This document shows positions 7,198 through 15,925 of a DNA stretch of 50,405 nt, in pieces. The position numbers and the translations under genes are program-made. The stretch covers positions 1-50,405 of the forward strand of contig SUZQ01000010.1 in assembly GCA_015059875.1 (NCBI GenBank). Direction: 5' to 3'. This DNA comes from Rikenellaceae bacterium. GTDB taxonomy: Bacteria > Bacteroidota > Bacteroidia > Bacteroidales > Rikenellaceae. Positions within the stretch are counted from its first letter, which is position 1; each line of letters starts with the position of its first letter. Under the pieces are notes generated by a model. The model was given only the letters and a program-made list of their open reading frames with translations. It had not been told where the DNA came from and ran no database searches.

Positions 7198-9669
7198 TTA
7201 TCGAATCTGTGCGCCGTGTTTATGCTCGAATGCCGACTGCAAAGCCGCCATAGTACGCTCAATGGTCTTGTCGTTTAGTGTTTGATTCTTATCCTCAAGG
7301 ATAAACGACAATGCATAGGACTTCTTACCCTCAGGTAGCTTGTCGCCCTCGTAGACATCGAACAGGGCAACGCTCTTGAGGAGTTTCTTCTCGGTAGCAA
7401 ATGCCGTAGCGCGCAACTGCGAGAACGAAACGCCCTTATCAACGAGGAGAGCCAAGTCGCGCTTAACCTCTGGATACTTCGACAACTCGCTTGCTGCAAC
7501 CTTGTGCTTGCGGGTAGCCTTCAACAAGAGGTCGAAGTCTATCTCTGCGAAGAACACATCCTGCTTCAAGTCGAACGCCTTGCAAATCTTGGCATTTACC
7601 TGTCCGAGCTGCGCAAATGGTTTGTTGTTGAGGTACAACTCTATAGCATCGCCAAATAGGTCGCTATCCAAAGACTCGGTGCGCAGAGCGTAGATATCCA
7701 AGCCAAAGCGGCGGAGCAACAACTCGACCGTTGCACGCAAGGTGTAGAACGATGCAGGCTCAGCCTTCTGATTCCACGACTGCGGAGTTGCCAAACCTGT
7801 TACAGCAATTGCCAAACGGTAGTTCTCCGAGTATGATGCAAGTGGAGTAACCTCCTCGCCCTCCTTTGGCTCTACTTTGTTGTAGAAGTAGCAATTTCCG
7901 AACTCATAAATCTTCAAGTCGCCATTGCGATGGTTGGCGTTCAATTGCACAGCCTCCATTGTATTGAACAACAAGGTCTGACGCATAACGCCCAAATCTG
8001 CCGAAAGTGGATTCATAATCTTTACGCACTGCTCCACAGGGTAGGCGTTCAAGCCTTCGTAGTAGGCGGTCTTGGTGAGTGAGTTCGACATAATCTCGGT
8101 GTAACCACGAGCCGTAAGCATATCGGCTACAAGATTTGTCAAACGAGTCTTATCGGGCTTCTGAACATAGGAGAGTGTCGAATTAACCTTCTCCGAAACC
8201 TCTACATTGTTGTAGCCATAGATGCGCAAAATATCCTCGATAAGGTCAGCTTCGCGCTGAACATCAACGCGATATGGCGGTACGGCAACGCTCCATACAT
8301 CGCCCTCCTCCTTCTCAATCTTAACCTCCAACGCCTCGATGATTGTGCGGAAGGTCTCGGTTGGGATCTCCTTGCCGATAAGCGACTTTGCACGCGAAAC
8401 CGAGAAATCGAAACGGAATGGAGCAACCTCCGCAGGGTTCGAGTCGTATATCTCGCTTGAGATAGTTCCGCCTGCTAACTCCTTGAACAAGAGTGCTGCG
8501 CGCTTCAATGCGTAAATCTGCAAGTTCGGGTCTATACCACGCTCGAAACGGAACGACGAGTCGGTGTTCAAGCCGAAACGCTTTGCGGTTTTACGCACCG
8601 ATACTGGGTTGAAGTAAGCCGACTCGATAAAGATGTCGGTTGTGGTGTCGCTAACACCCGAATCCAAACCTCCGTAGACACCCGCAATACACATTGGACG
8701 CTCTGCCGAGCAGATCATCAAATCGTCGGCTGTGAGGCGACGCTCTACACCATCAAGGGTGACAAACGGAGTACCCTCGGCGCAGTTCTTAACTACAATC
8801 TTTCCGCCCTCAATCTTCTCAGCATCGAATGCGTGGAGTGGCTGACCGAGTTCAAAGAGAATGTAGTTTGTGATATCTACCAAGTTGTTCTTTGGGTTTA
8901 CTCCCGCGGCGCGGAGTGAGTTCTGCATCCAATCTGGCGATGGGGCAATCTTGCAACCTTTAACTGTGATGCCCGTATAGTGAGGGCAAGCGGTGGTATT
9001 CTCCACCTCCACCTCAATCTTCAGGTCGTGGTTATCCACTGCAAAAGCCTCTACGCTTGGCAACTTCAACTCTGCCTGCTCGCCACGAGCGCGAAGATAA
9101 GCCACGAGGTCGCGAGCAACACCGATATGCGAGCCTGCGTCGATACGGTTTGGAGTCAGACCAATTTCGATAAGGTAGTCGTCGGTGATATTGTAGTACT
9201 CCTTTGCAGGTGTGCCGACAACGGCATCTGCGGGCAACTCAATAATACCATCGTGCGACGAGCCGATACCCAACTCATCCTCTGCGCACAACATTCCGAG
9301 CGACTCTACGCCACGAATCTTCGAACGCTTAATCTTGAACTCCTCGTCGCCACCATCGGGGTAGAGTACTGCGCCAACCGTAGCGCACATAACCTTCAAA
9401 CCCTTGCGGCAGTTTGCAGCACCGCAAACAATCTGCAATGGAGCCTCGCCACCAACATTAACCGTTGTGATGTGCAGGTGGTCCGAATCTGGATGCTCTT
9501 CACAGGTGAGAACCTCTCCGACAACAACGCCAGCCAAGCCACCGCGGATAGTCTCAATCTTTTCGAAGCCTTCAACTTCCAGACCAATGTCAGTCAAAAC
9601 TGTTGCTATCTCCTCTGCCGAGAGGGTAGTATCAACATAGTTCTTTAACCAATTAAATGAGATATTCAT
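7198..9669 (-). CDS. pheT: Phenylalanyl-tRNA synthetase beta subunit
   Basis: An 823-residue protein starting MNISFNWLKNYVD, the characteristic PheT start. Visible blocks: tRNA-binding OB domain with HPDSDHLHIT near 57-66 and IVCGAANC, B3/B4 editing domain, B5 domain, catalytic-like core with RFERGIDP, and the FDX-ACB anticodon-binding domain (about 730-823) with YPEVKRDLALLVD and SYALSFILED. It forms the alpha2-beta2 enzyme with PheS, which is not in this window. Likely cytoplasmic and essential; followed closely by the GH3 gene. Confidence 0.97.
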   Translation of the reverse strand: MNISFNWLKNYVDTTLSAEEIATVLTDIGLEVEGFEKIETIRGGLAGVVVGEVLTCEEHPDSDHLHITTVNVGGEAPLQIVCGAANCRKGLKVMCATVGAVLYPDGGDEEFKIKRSKIRGVESLGMLCAEDELGIGSSHDGIIELPADAVVGTPAKEYYNITDDYLIEIGLTPNRIDAGSHIGVARDLVAYLRARGEQAELKLPSVEAFAVDNHDLKIEVEVENTTACPHYTGITVKGCKIAPSPDWMQNSLRAAGVNPKNNLVDITNYILFELGQPLHAFDAEKIEGGKIVVKNCAEGTPFVTLDGVERRLTADDLMICSAERPMCIAGVYGGLDSGVSDTTTDIFIESAYFNPVSVRKTAKRFGLNTDSSFRFERGIDPNLQIYALKRAALLFKELAGGTISSEIYDSNPAEVAPFRFDFSVSRAKSLIGKEIPTETFRTIIEALEVKIEKEEGDVWSVAVPPYRVDVQREADLIEDILRIYGYNNVEVSEKVNSTLSYVQKPDKTRLTNLVADMLTARGYTEIMSNSLTKTAYYEGLNAYPVEQCVKIMNPLSADLGVMRQTLLFNTMEAVQLNANHRNGDLKIYEFGNCYFYNKVEPKEGEEVTPLASYSENYRLAIAVTGLATPQSWNQKAEPASFYTLRATVELLLRRFGLDIYALRTESLDSDLFGDAIELYLNNKPFAQLGQVNAKICKAFDLKQDVFFAEIDFDLLLKATRKHKVAASELSKYPEVKRDLALLVDKGVSFSQLRATAFATEKKLLKSVALFDVYEGDKLPEGKKSYALSFILEDKNQTLNDKTIERTMAALQSAFEHKHGAQIR

Positions 9670-9714
9670 ACTCTATATTTTTTGTTTATTTGTCTACACA
9701 AGCCAATAATCGCA

Positions 9715-9722
9715 CAAAGGTA
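9715..9722 (-). promoter_or_regulatory. -7 box for pheT
   Basis: TACCTTTG on the minus strand fits TAnnTTTG and lies 45 bases before the ATG. The position of the -33 box has TTTC within a repeat-derived sequence. Confidence 0.55.
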
Positions 9723-9730
9723 GTAAAAAT

Positions 9731-10047
9731 AACGGAAAACGGAAAGCGGAAAACGGAAAACTTTTTTGTTTTTCGGTTTTCGCTTGGAGTGTGAAAACGG
9801 ACCGCTGCGATTAAGTCGAGAGCAGAGGCTGCTTGCAGACTATGCCGAGACGGAGCAGTGAAAAGCCCACGCAGTGGGATTAAAGCGGAAAACGGAAAAC
9901 TTTTAGTTTTTCGGTTTTCGCTTGGAGTGTGAAAACGGACCGCTGCGATTAAGTCGAGAGCAGAGGCTGCTTGCAGACTATGCCGAGACGGAGCAGTGAA
10001 AAGCCCACGCAGTGGGATTAAAACGGAAAACGGAAAACTTTTAATTT
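9731..10047. repeat. 138-bp tandem repeat with CGGAAAA heptamers
   Basis: Two near-identical units, 9743-9881 and 9882-10019, then a third partial unit from 10020 to 10047. Each unit holds a CGGAAAA heptamer array, TTTTTCGGTTTTCGCTTGG, and a conserved stretch AAGTCGAGAGCAGAGG...GCAGACTATGCCGAGACGG. The unit edge GGGATTAAAGCGGAAAACGG recurs at 19821. No credible protein is encoded in the block 9670-10311. Confidence 0.85.
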
Positions 10048-10050
10048 TCA

Positions 10051-10073
10051 GACGAGAGACGAAAGACGAGAGT
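10051..10073. repeat. Heptamer array (GACGAGA)
   Basis: Three heptamers GACGAGA, GACGAAA, GACGAGA with period 7, directly after the tandem repeat. Confidence 0.6.
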
Positions 10074-10099
10074 GACAGACCCCACCGCCCTAACGGGCA

Positions 10100-10120
10100 C
10101 CTCCCCTAACTTAGGGGAGG
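10100..10120. repeat. Perfect 10-bp palindrome
   Basis: CCTCCCCTAA and TTAGGGGAGG around one base; followed by AAATAAAAC rather than a T-run, so it is not an obvious terminator. Preceded by a small GCCC/GGGC hairpin at 10087-10098. Confidence 0.6.
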
Positions 10121-10205
10121 AAATAAAACTGAAACCAAAAAACTTTCAGCGCACCCCATAGAGCGACCAACGGGAGCGCCCCCATAAAGGGCGGAACGCC
10201 CGCCC

Positions 10206-10258
10206 CTATAACCCCCAGAAAGGTTGCGCCTTGACCACCCTCGGAGTTCGGAAAACCC
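10206..10258 (-). repeat. Terminator-adjacent shared sequence, copy 1
   Basis: On the plus strand the pattern CTATAA...TGCGCCTTGAC...TCGGAG..CG.AAAACC lies directly against a terminator hairpin. A similar sequence is at 34197-34247, also just past the terminator of a minus-strand gene. Confidence 0.5.
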
Positions 10259-10289
10259 AAAAAAGCGTACCACCAACCGATGATACGCT
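10259..10289 (-). terminator. Terminator of the symporter gene
   Basis: Minus strand stem AGCGTA/TACGCT with a 14-base loop then TTTTTGGGTTTT, 23 bases after the stop codon. Confidence 0.7.
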
Positions 10290-10311
10290 CATTGTGCTGA
10301 GTGTCGAGATG

Positions 10312-11511
10312 TTACGCCTTTGCCTTATCCATCTTCTTGCCGAAAATTCTATCCATAACCACTGCAATGGCTGCATCTCCCGATACATTGCATGCAGGGC
10401 CATAACCATCGAGAGCCAAGTAGATAGCCATCAGCAGAGCAGTCATCTCAGGCGAGAAGCCGAGAATTGTCTCAAGCAGTCCCACCGATGCCATCAATAC
10501 ACCTCCCATAACGCCCGGAGATGATACGGCGGCAATAGCCTGCATCAGTGCAAAATTGATGAACAGAGCGATCGGAATATCCACGCCAAACATATAGGCC
10601 ACAGCAGTAGTGGTTGTTACGAGCTTAATGGTCGAACCGCACATATGGGTATTCGAGCAGATTGGCACTACAAAGTTTGCAATATCCTCACGCACACCCA
10701 TCTTGAGTGCACATTTCGTGGTAACAGGGATAACAGCTGCCGACGAACAGATCGAGAAGCCCGTAAGGTATGCAGGCAAGATGTTGTAGAGGCAGCGGAA
10801 CGGATTTTTACGACTGATTATACCCGCGATAATATACTGCGTAATGAGATAGAGAATCGAGAGTACAACACCCGTGCCGATCACCTTTACACCCGTGCCG
10901 AGAACAACATCAATAACCCCCTTTGCACTCATTTCGCAAATCATTGTGAAGATGTAGATTGGCAACAGCGGAATAATGGCCTTCTCGATAAACCACTTAA
11001 CGACCTCGCCAAACTCCTCAAACCAAACCTTCACTGATGGAGCTTTGATAAAGATAGTTCCCAAGCCGATAACGAACGAGAGGACAATTGCAGTCATCAT
11101 ATCGCACACTGGCGGAATTTTTAGCGTGAAATATGGTGCAAACTCCTTCTCCGAAAGGGCCTCTGCCGATAACTCGCCAACTTCAAGGATATGAGGGAAG
11201 AAGCTCGTTGCACAGCCATACGAGAACAATGCTCCGCATACTGTCGAGATGTACGATACGGCGATAACAAAGATAAGCATCTTGCCTGCGCCTTTACCCA
11301 AATTGGCTACGGCAGGAGTTACCAAACCAAGTACCAATAGAGGCACAGAAAATTTCAGTAACTGCGCAAACAAGACATTGAAAGTCTTGAAGATGCGGAT
11401 AAATACATCGGGCAGAAACAGACCGAGTACTGCACCCAAAGCGATGGCGATTACCACCTTTGGAAATAGTCCGAGTTTGATGTTTTTCAACCTTTCGATA
11501 AAGTTCTTCAT
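10312..11511 (-). CDS. Dicarboxylate/amino acid:cation symporter (DAACS family)
   Basis: About 399 residues from the preferred start at 11511 (MKNFIERLKNIKLGLFPK); an in-frame ATG at 11571 would add 20 residues lying over the 3' end of the preceding gene, so it is less likely. Eight or more hydrophobic segments plus the DAACS re-entrant features: serine-rich SICSSAAVIPVTTKCA (about 255-270), SNTHMCGSTIKL, and SSPGVMGGVLMAS followed by LDGYGPACNVSGDAAIAVVMDR. Such proteins import glutamate, aspartate, serine or C4-dicarboxylates with Na+ or H+; the substrate cannot be read here. Last gene of a minus-strand run, followed by a terminator. Confidence 0.88.
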   Translation of the reverse strand: MKNFIERLKNIKLGLFPKVVIAIALGAVLGLFLPDVFIRIFKTFNVLFAQLLKFSVPLLVLGLVTPAVANLGKGAGKMLIFVIAVSYISTVCGALFSYGCATSFFPHILEVGELSAEALSEKEFAPYFTLKIPPVCDMMTAIVLSFVIGLGTIFIKAPSVKVWFEEFGEVVKWFIEKAIIPLLPIYIFTMICEMSAKGVIDVVLGTGVKVIGTGVVLSILYLITQYIIAGIISRKNPFRCLYNILPAYLTGFSICSSAAVIPVTTKCALKMGVREDIANFVVPICSNTHMCGSTIKLVTTTTAVAYMFGVDIPIALFINFALMQAIAAVSSPGVMGGVLMASVGLLETILGFSPEMTALLMAIYLALDGYGPACNVSGDAAIAVVMDRIFGKKMDKAKA

Positions 11512-11533
11512 ATTATTATTTTTTTTGAGTATT

Positions 11534-12430
11534 TTATTTCGATCCGATATATAAGAATACCATTCCCACAAGTATAAGCAACAGATCTAAAGCCTTCGCC
11601 TTTAAGTTCCTCTCGCCAAACAGCAATGCTCCGCAGCCGAACGATACAACCACAGACGAGCGACGAATCATTGCAACCACAGCAATCATTGCCGAGGCGT
11701 CGGTCAGAGAGTGGAGATATGCCATATCGCCAGCGGTCAGCAGTATCGAAATCATCGGTATTGCCCACGACCAATGGAACGGTTGCTCTTTGCGTTTTGG
11801 TAGCCACAAAATAGCTACAATTACCGACATCAGCAAGAATTGGTAGAAGGTGTACCAGCTCTGCACAAAGACTGCATTGAGCGAGTACATAATATAGCGG
11901 TCATACAAGCCGCAACCCACGCCTATAATTGCCGCTGCTGCAACGCAATATATCCAACGATTGTGGGCAAAATCTACACCCTCTTTCTTGCTCGAACGGC
12001 TCAAGAGGTAGAGCGAGACGATAGCTAAAATTACTCCCACCCATTGGTAACCATTAAGCCTTTCGCCAAAGATAATCATCGCCCCGACGAGTGTCAGCAC
12101 AGGGCGTGTGGCGTTGATTGGGCCTACAATTGTGAGAGGCAGATTTTTTATGCCGAAGTAGCCGAAAATCCACGACGAAAGCACCATCACTGCCTTGATC
12201 ATAACCATTGCGTGGTCGTGCCACGAGCCTTGTGCGGTAGCGAGTAGTGTGTCGCTAAGCCACTCTGTTCCTGCCGCCGAATCGATGAGCGCAGGTAGGA
12301 ATATAATTGTTGAAAATAGGGTGTTGAGCCACAACACGGGCAATACGGCATTCTCCTTTAGCGAACGCTTTTTTGCTACATCGTACAAGCCGAGCAACAG
12401 AGCCGAGAGAAACGCTAACGATACCCACAT
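11534..12430 (-). CDS. EamA/DMT-family transporter
   Basis: A 298-residue membrane protein with about ten hydrophobic helices in two halves, the EamA repeat layout. Signs: MWVSLAFLSALLLGLYDVAKK at the start, INATRPVLTLVGAMIIFGERL ending the first repeat, and a second repeat ending in RRSSVVVSFGCGALLFGERNL, both with the family GE-R/N-L signature. Members export or exchange small metabolites; the substrate is unknown. It starts 4 bp after the UbiA-like gene and precedes the symporter gene by 22 bp, so the three are probably co-transcribed. Confidence 0.85.
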   Translation of the reverse strand: MWVSLAFLSALLLGLYDVAKKRSLKENAVLPVLWLNTLFSTIIFLPALIDSAAGTEWLSDTLLATAQGSWHDHAMVMIKAVMVLSSWIFGYFGIKNLPLTIVGPINATRPVLTLVGAMIIFGERLNGYQWVGVILAIVSLYLLSRSSKKEGVDFAHNRWIYCVAAAAIIGVGCGLYDRYIMYSLNAVFVQSWYTFYQFLLMSVIVAILWLPKRKEQPFHWSWAIPMISILLTAGDMAYLHSLTDASAMIAVVAMIRRSSVVVSFGCGALLFGERNLKAKALDLLLILVGMVFLYIGSK

Positions 12431-12434
12431 ACGA

Positions 12435-13301
12435 CTATCCGAAGATTATAATATTAGTGATTACAAACACTGCGAGAGTCAAACTTGCCAAGCCATTGAG
12501 TGTGCCAAATGCGATGCCGATTGAGCGTTGGCGAGTTGGTGTGACTAAAACATGTTCCGCTACCAAAATTGCCGTAAACAATCCTACTCCGCACCACAAT
12601 ACCCAACTCTGTGGCAACTGCAATGCAAAGAGTACGAGTGCCGCAACACTTATACAGTGGAGAGCTATACTTATATATAAAGATGTCGCCACCGAGAAGT
12701 GTGATGGGATTGAGTGCAGCCCTCGTTCGCGGTCAAACGCTGCATCTTGCAGTGCGTAGATAATGTCGAAACCACCTGTCCAAGTCAGCACCACCAACGA
12801 TAGCAGACACGGCACAAAAGTTAGTGTTCCCGTAACTGCTATATAGGCCCCTGTAGGGGCAATCGAGAGCGATAACCCAAGTACAAGGTGCGCCAACGAG
12901 GTGAATCGCTTGCAGTAGCTGTAGAACATCACCACCGCCAAAGCTACTGGCGAGAGCAGTGCCGTCAGCAGATTTATAGTCATTGCGGTAGCTACAAAGA
13001 GCAGAGCATTGACAACGACAAAGGCGAGAGCGTTGCGTGGCGAGATTTGCCCCGAAGGGATTTCGCGCGAGGTGGTGCGAGGATTTTCCTTGTCGATATC
13101 TCGGTCTGCCCAGCGGTTGAACCCCATTGCAACATTGCGGGCAAATACCATACACAACACCACCTGCAACAGCAACCACCACGAAAACTCCGCCTCGCTG
13201 CTCCACAGCGCGTAGGTGAACGCCACGAGTGCAAAGGGCATTGCGAAGATTGTATGCGAGAACTTTACGAGTCGCAGATATTTTGATATTGATTCAATCA
13301 T
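12435..13301 (-). CDS. mqnP: UbiA-family prenyltransferase, probable MqnP
   Basis: A 288-residue integral membrane prenyltransferase with eight to nine helices. The two Asp-rich Mg-diphosphate motifs are visible: N62-x3-D66-x3-D70 (NRWADRDID) and D186-x3-D190 (QDAAFDRERG). The pattern NPRTTSREIPSG and the short length fit the 4-hydroxybenzoate polyprenyltransferase-like group used in the futalosine route of menaquinone synthesis (MqnP). No other menaquinone genes are in the window, so the pathway role is inferred. It starts 6 bp after the beta-mannosidase stop, suggesting one transcript. Confidence 0.8.
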   Translation of the reverse strand: MIESISKYLRLVKFSHTIFAMPFALVAFTYALWSSEAEFSWWLLLQVVLCMVFARNVAMGFNRWADRDIDKENPRTTSREIPSGQISPRNALAFVVVNALLFVATAMTINLLTALLSPVALAVVMFYSYCKRFTSLAHLVLGLSLSIAPTGAYIAVTGTLTFVPCLLSLVVLTWTGGFDIIYALQDAAFDRERGLHSIPSHFSVATSLYISIALHCISVAALVLFALQLPQSWVLWCGVGLFTAILVAEHVLVTPTRQRSIGIAFGTLNGLASLTLAVFVITNIIIFG

Positions 13302-13307
13302 TGCGCA

Positions 13308-15878
13308 CTATTTTGTCTGTTGCAGATGTAGAATTTTGAGCTGCTTGCCAAACTCCTTTGCCGAAAGGCCCGTAGTAACCTTAATCTTGCGCGACGAGTG
13401 AGGTAATATGTCGATAAAGTTATCCTCGAATCGACTCTCCAAATCCTCTACTGCAAGATATACGGCGCGAGCAAACTTATCTGCCGAGAGTGTTACCTCT
13501 ACACCATCTGCCGTGTCGGCAACCTCAACTTTTACCTCCGTTGTCGGGAAGTTCAAGTAACGCTGGCGCACGAAGAAGTTGGTATTCGAGTAGCTCTTCT
13601 CGCCAATGGTCAAGGTCGATGCAATCACAACATCTTCAGCCTTTACCGAGCCAAGCAACGAGTCGATGCTCTCATTTATGAATATCGTACTTGTATTTGC
13701 AGCTACTTTTACGCGCTTTGAAATCTCCTTTACGACCTCTCCGTCGAGTGTTACAATTCGGAGCTTTAGCTCTCCCGTTTGCGCTGTTTGGCTATCTGAC
13801 ACCACAAATACCTTCAATCTTCCATCGCGAGGGTATGCCGTAACCATATACTTGTCGAAGAAGTGGCGGGCGAAGTAGTGCTGTGCCTTCCAGCGACCGT
13901 AGTAGTCGCGGCTTGCCCACGAAGCTACGGGCCAGCAATCGTTGTGCTGCCAGAAGAGTGAGCCTTGACAGAATGGCATATCGCGACGATGAGCCTCTAC
14001 AGCCAGCTTTATAGCGTCGCCCTGCAACACCTGTGTCATATAGCAGAACTCAGGGAAGTTCTTTGCCTGCCAATAGTTATCTTCGAGGTATTTGTTGATT
14101 CGCTTGTTCGCCTTGCTACCCCCTCGTTGGTGCGACATCATAACCTCCGACTGAAGCTGATGGTCGCGCTGCTCTGGAGCGTAGAGTTTCACAGACTCAA
14201 ATATTGGGAATGATTGGAATCCGTACTCACTGAAGAAACGCGAACGAACAATGTTGTAGTTGTCAATATCCTGCGAGCTGCCCCAAACCTTCCAGTAGTG
14301 CAGGTCGCCCATGTGAGCCTCTTTTGCTGCCGAAACATCCTTTGCAGTCCACGGTGACATAGGGTGGTAGTAGCGTGATGGATCGTACTCGGCACACACC
14401 TTTGGCAAGAGGTCATAGTATTGGTAGTCGAATTGCGCCTTCTGCAAATCGTAATACTTCATATCTATTCCCTTCTTGGTGTAGGATCGGTGACAAGCCA
14501 TTAGCGTGTCGTAACACTCATTGTTACCGCACCACAAGGCGATACAGCCATAGTTGCGCAGACGCTTTATATTATCTATCGCCTCCAAACGGATATTCTC
14601 GGCAAACTCACCCTCGACAGGGTAGAGCGCGCAGGCAAACATAAAGTCCTGCCAAACCATAATACCGTTCTTCTCGCAGAGTTCGTAGAAGATGTCGTTT
14701 TCGTAGATTCCGCCACCCCAAACTCGCAACATATTCATATTTACTGCCACTGCATCGGCAATAGTCTGCTCGTATGTGGTTTGCGATACGCGAGTGAGAA
14801 AACTGTCGCAAGGGATGTAGTTTGCGCCCTTTGCAAATACTCTCTTGCCGTTCAGTTCAAAGTAGAACGAGCGACCAAACTCGTCGTTCTCGCGCACAAC
14901 CTTCAATGAACGCACTGCAATATCGTGATGTCTCGAATCTACAACCTTGCCACCAATCTCCACTTCGGTGCGGAAGCCGTAGCGGTGAGGCTCGCCCAAA
15001 CCGTTTGTCCACCAGAGTTTCGGCTTTGCGATTGACATAGGAACGATAGCCTTGTTTTCGCCAGCTTTGAGCGTTGTTGTACCTTTGGCAAGCACCTTGC
15101 CTGACTTCTCGTCAATAACGCGCAACTGAGCTGTAGCACTCTCCTGCGAGAGAATTTCAAACTCTACATCAATATCAGCACGCTTTGCGGTGACGCTCTT
15201 TTGATTGTAGAAGATATCGCTTATGCGCAACGAGTTCCACGCCTCAAGATAGACAGGTCGCCAAATTCCCGATGTGATAAGGCGTGGGCCCCAATCCCAG
15301 CCGTAGTGGTATCCCGCCTTACGGCAAAAGACACTAATTTTACGCTTGAGCAGACCTCCATTCTCTGCTTGGTCATTCCAACGATAGTATTGGAATGGCA
15401 GGGCCTCCCACTTTGGCATATCAATCTTCACTACGGAGTGGAAATATACTCTCAAGTGGTTCTCTCCCGCACGAAGATGAGGCTTTACATCCACTCTCCA
15501 ACGGCGGAACATATTGTCTGCCTTGAGTATCAATTTATCGTTGAGATATACATCTGCGTAGGTGTCCAAGCCCTCGAATACCAACTCAATGCACTCCTTC
15601 GACATCACATCCTTGTCGGCGGTAAATGTTGTGGCATACTCCCAATCCTCCTTATCAACCCACTGTACACCGCGCTCATTGAGACGATAGAATGGATCCT
15701 CGATAATATCATTTGCCATAAGGTCGGTGTGGACAACACCCGGAACGGTTGCGTTGTACCAATTTACGCCTCGATGCTGCTTGAACTGCCAACCATCGTG
15801 TAGCAGCTGACGGTGGGGTGCTGCGTATGAAACACAAAGGATTAACGATGCAATTGTAAAAAGTGTAAATCTCTTCAT
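13308..15878 (-). CDS. GH2 beta-mannosidase, exported
   Basis: An 856-residue glycoside hydrolase family 2 protein with a Sec signal (first 20 residues, ending SYAAP). Order: sugar-binding jelly-roll (about 25-215, with WDWGPRLITSGIWRP), immunoglobulin-like domain (about 220-325), and TIM barrel (about 330-650) with acid/base Glu454 in WCGNNECYD and nucleophile Glu551 in SEYGFQSFP. The motif RVWGGGIYE and overall size fit beta-mannosidases, which remove terminal beta-mannose from mannan or N-glycan fragments in the periplasm. A C-terminal beta domain follows. Its neighbours are not polysaccharide-import genes, so it is outside a typical PUL. Confidence 0.92.
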   Translation of the reverse strand: MKRFTLFTIASLILCVSYAAPHRQLLHDGWQFKQHRGVNWYNATVPGVVHTDLMANDIIEDPFYRLNERGVQWVDKEDWEYATTFTADKDVMSKECIELVFEGLDTYADVYLNDKLILKADNMFRRWRVDVKPHLRAGENHLRVYFHSVVKIDMPKWEALPFQYYRWNDQAENGGLLKRKISVFCRKAGYHYGWDWGPRLITSGIWRPVYLEAWNSLRISDIFYNQKSVTAKRADIDVEFEILSQESATAQLRVIDEKSGKVLAKGTTTLKAGENKAIVPMSIAKPKLWWTNGLGEPHRYGFRTEVEIGGKVVDSRHHDIAVRSLKVVRENDEFGRSFYFELNGKRVFAKGANYIPCDSFLTRVSQTTYEQTIADAVAVNMNMLRVWGGGIYENDIFYELCEKNGIMVWQDFMFACALYPVEGEFAENIRLEAIDNIKRLRNYGCIALWCGNNECYDTLMACHRSYTKKGIDMKYYDLQKAQFDYQYYDLLPKVCAEYDPSRYYHPMSPWTAKDVSAAKEAHMGDLHYWKVWGSSQDIDNYNIVRSRFFSEYGFQSFPIFESVKLYAPEQRDHQLQSEVMMSHQRGGSKANKRINKYLEDNYWQAKNFPEFCYMTQVLQGDAIKLAVEAHRRDMPFCQGSLFWQHNDCWPVASWASRDYYGRWKAQHYFARHFFDKYMVTAYPRDGRLKVFVVSDSQTAQTGELKLRIVTLDGEVVKEISKRVKVAANTSTIFINESIDSLLGSVKAEDVVIASTLTIGEKSYSNTNFFVRQRYLNFPTTEVKVEVADTADGVEVTLSADKFARAVYLAVEDLESRFEDNFIDILPHSSRKIKVTTGLSAKEFGKQLKILHLQQTK

Positions 15879-15925
15879 TTCTCAGTCTCTTGTATTATTC
15901 AATTAGTAGTTGGTTGCCTATTCGT

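Noticed and set aside
9670..10311. CRISPR-like array
   Set aside because: The repeat is 138 bp, in two and a part copies, with no unique spacers and no cas genes.
11512..11571. Upstream start for the symporter
   Set aside because: It would overlap the end of the EamA gene and gives a polar, Asn/Lys-rich leader; the start at 11511 gives a typical DAACS N-terminus.
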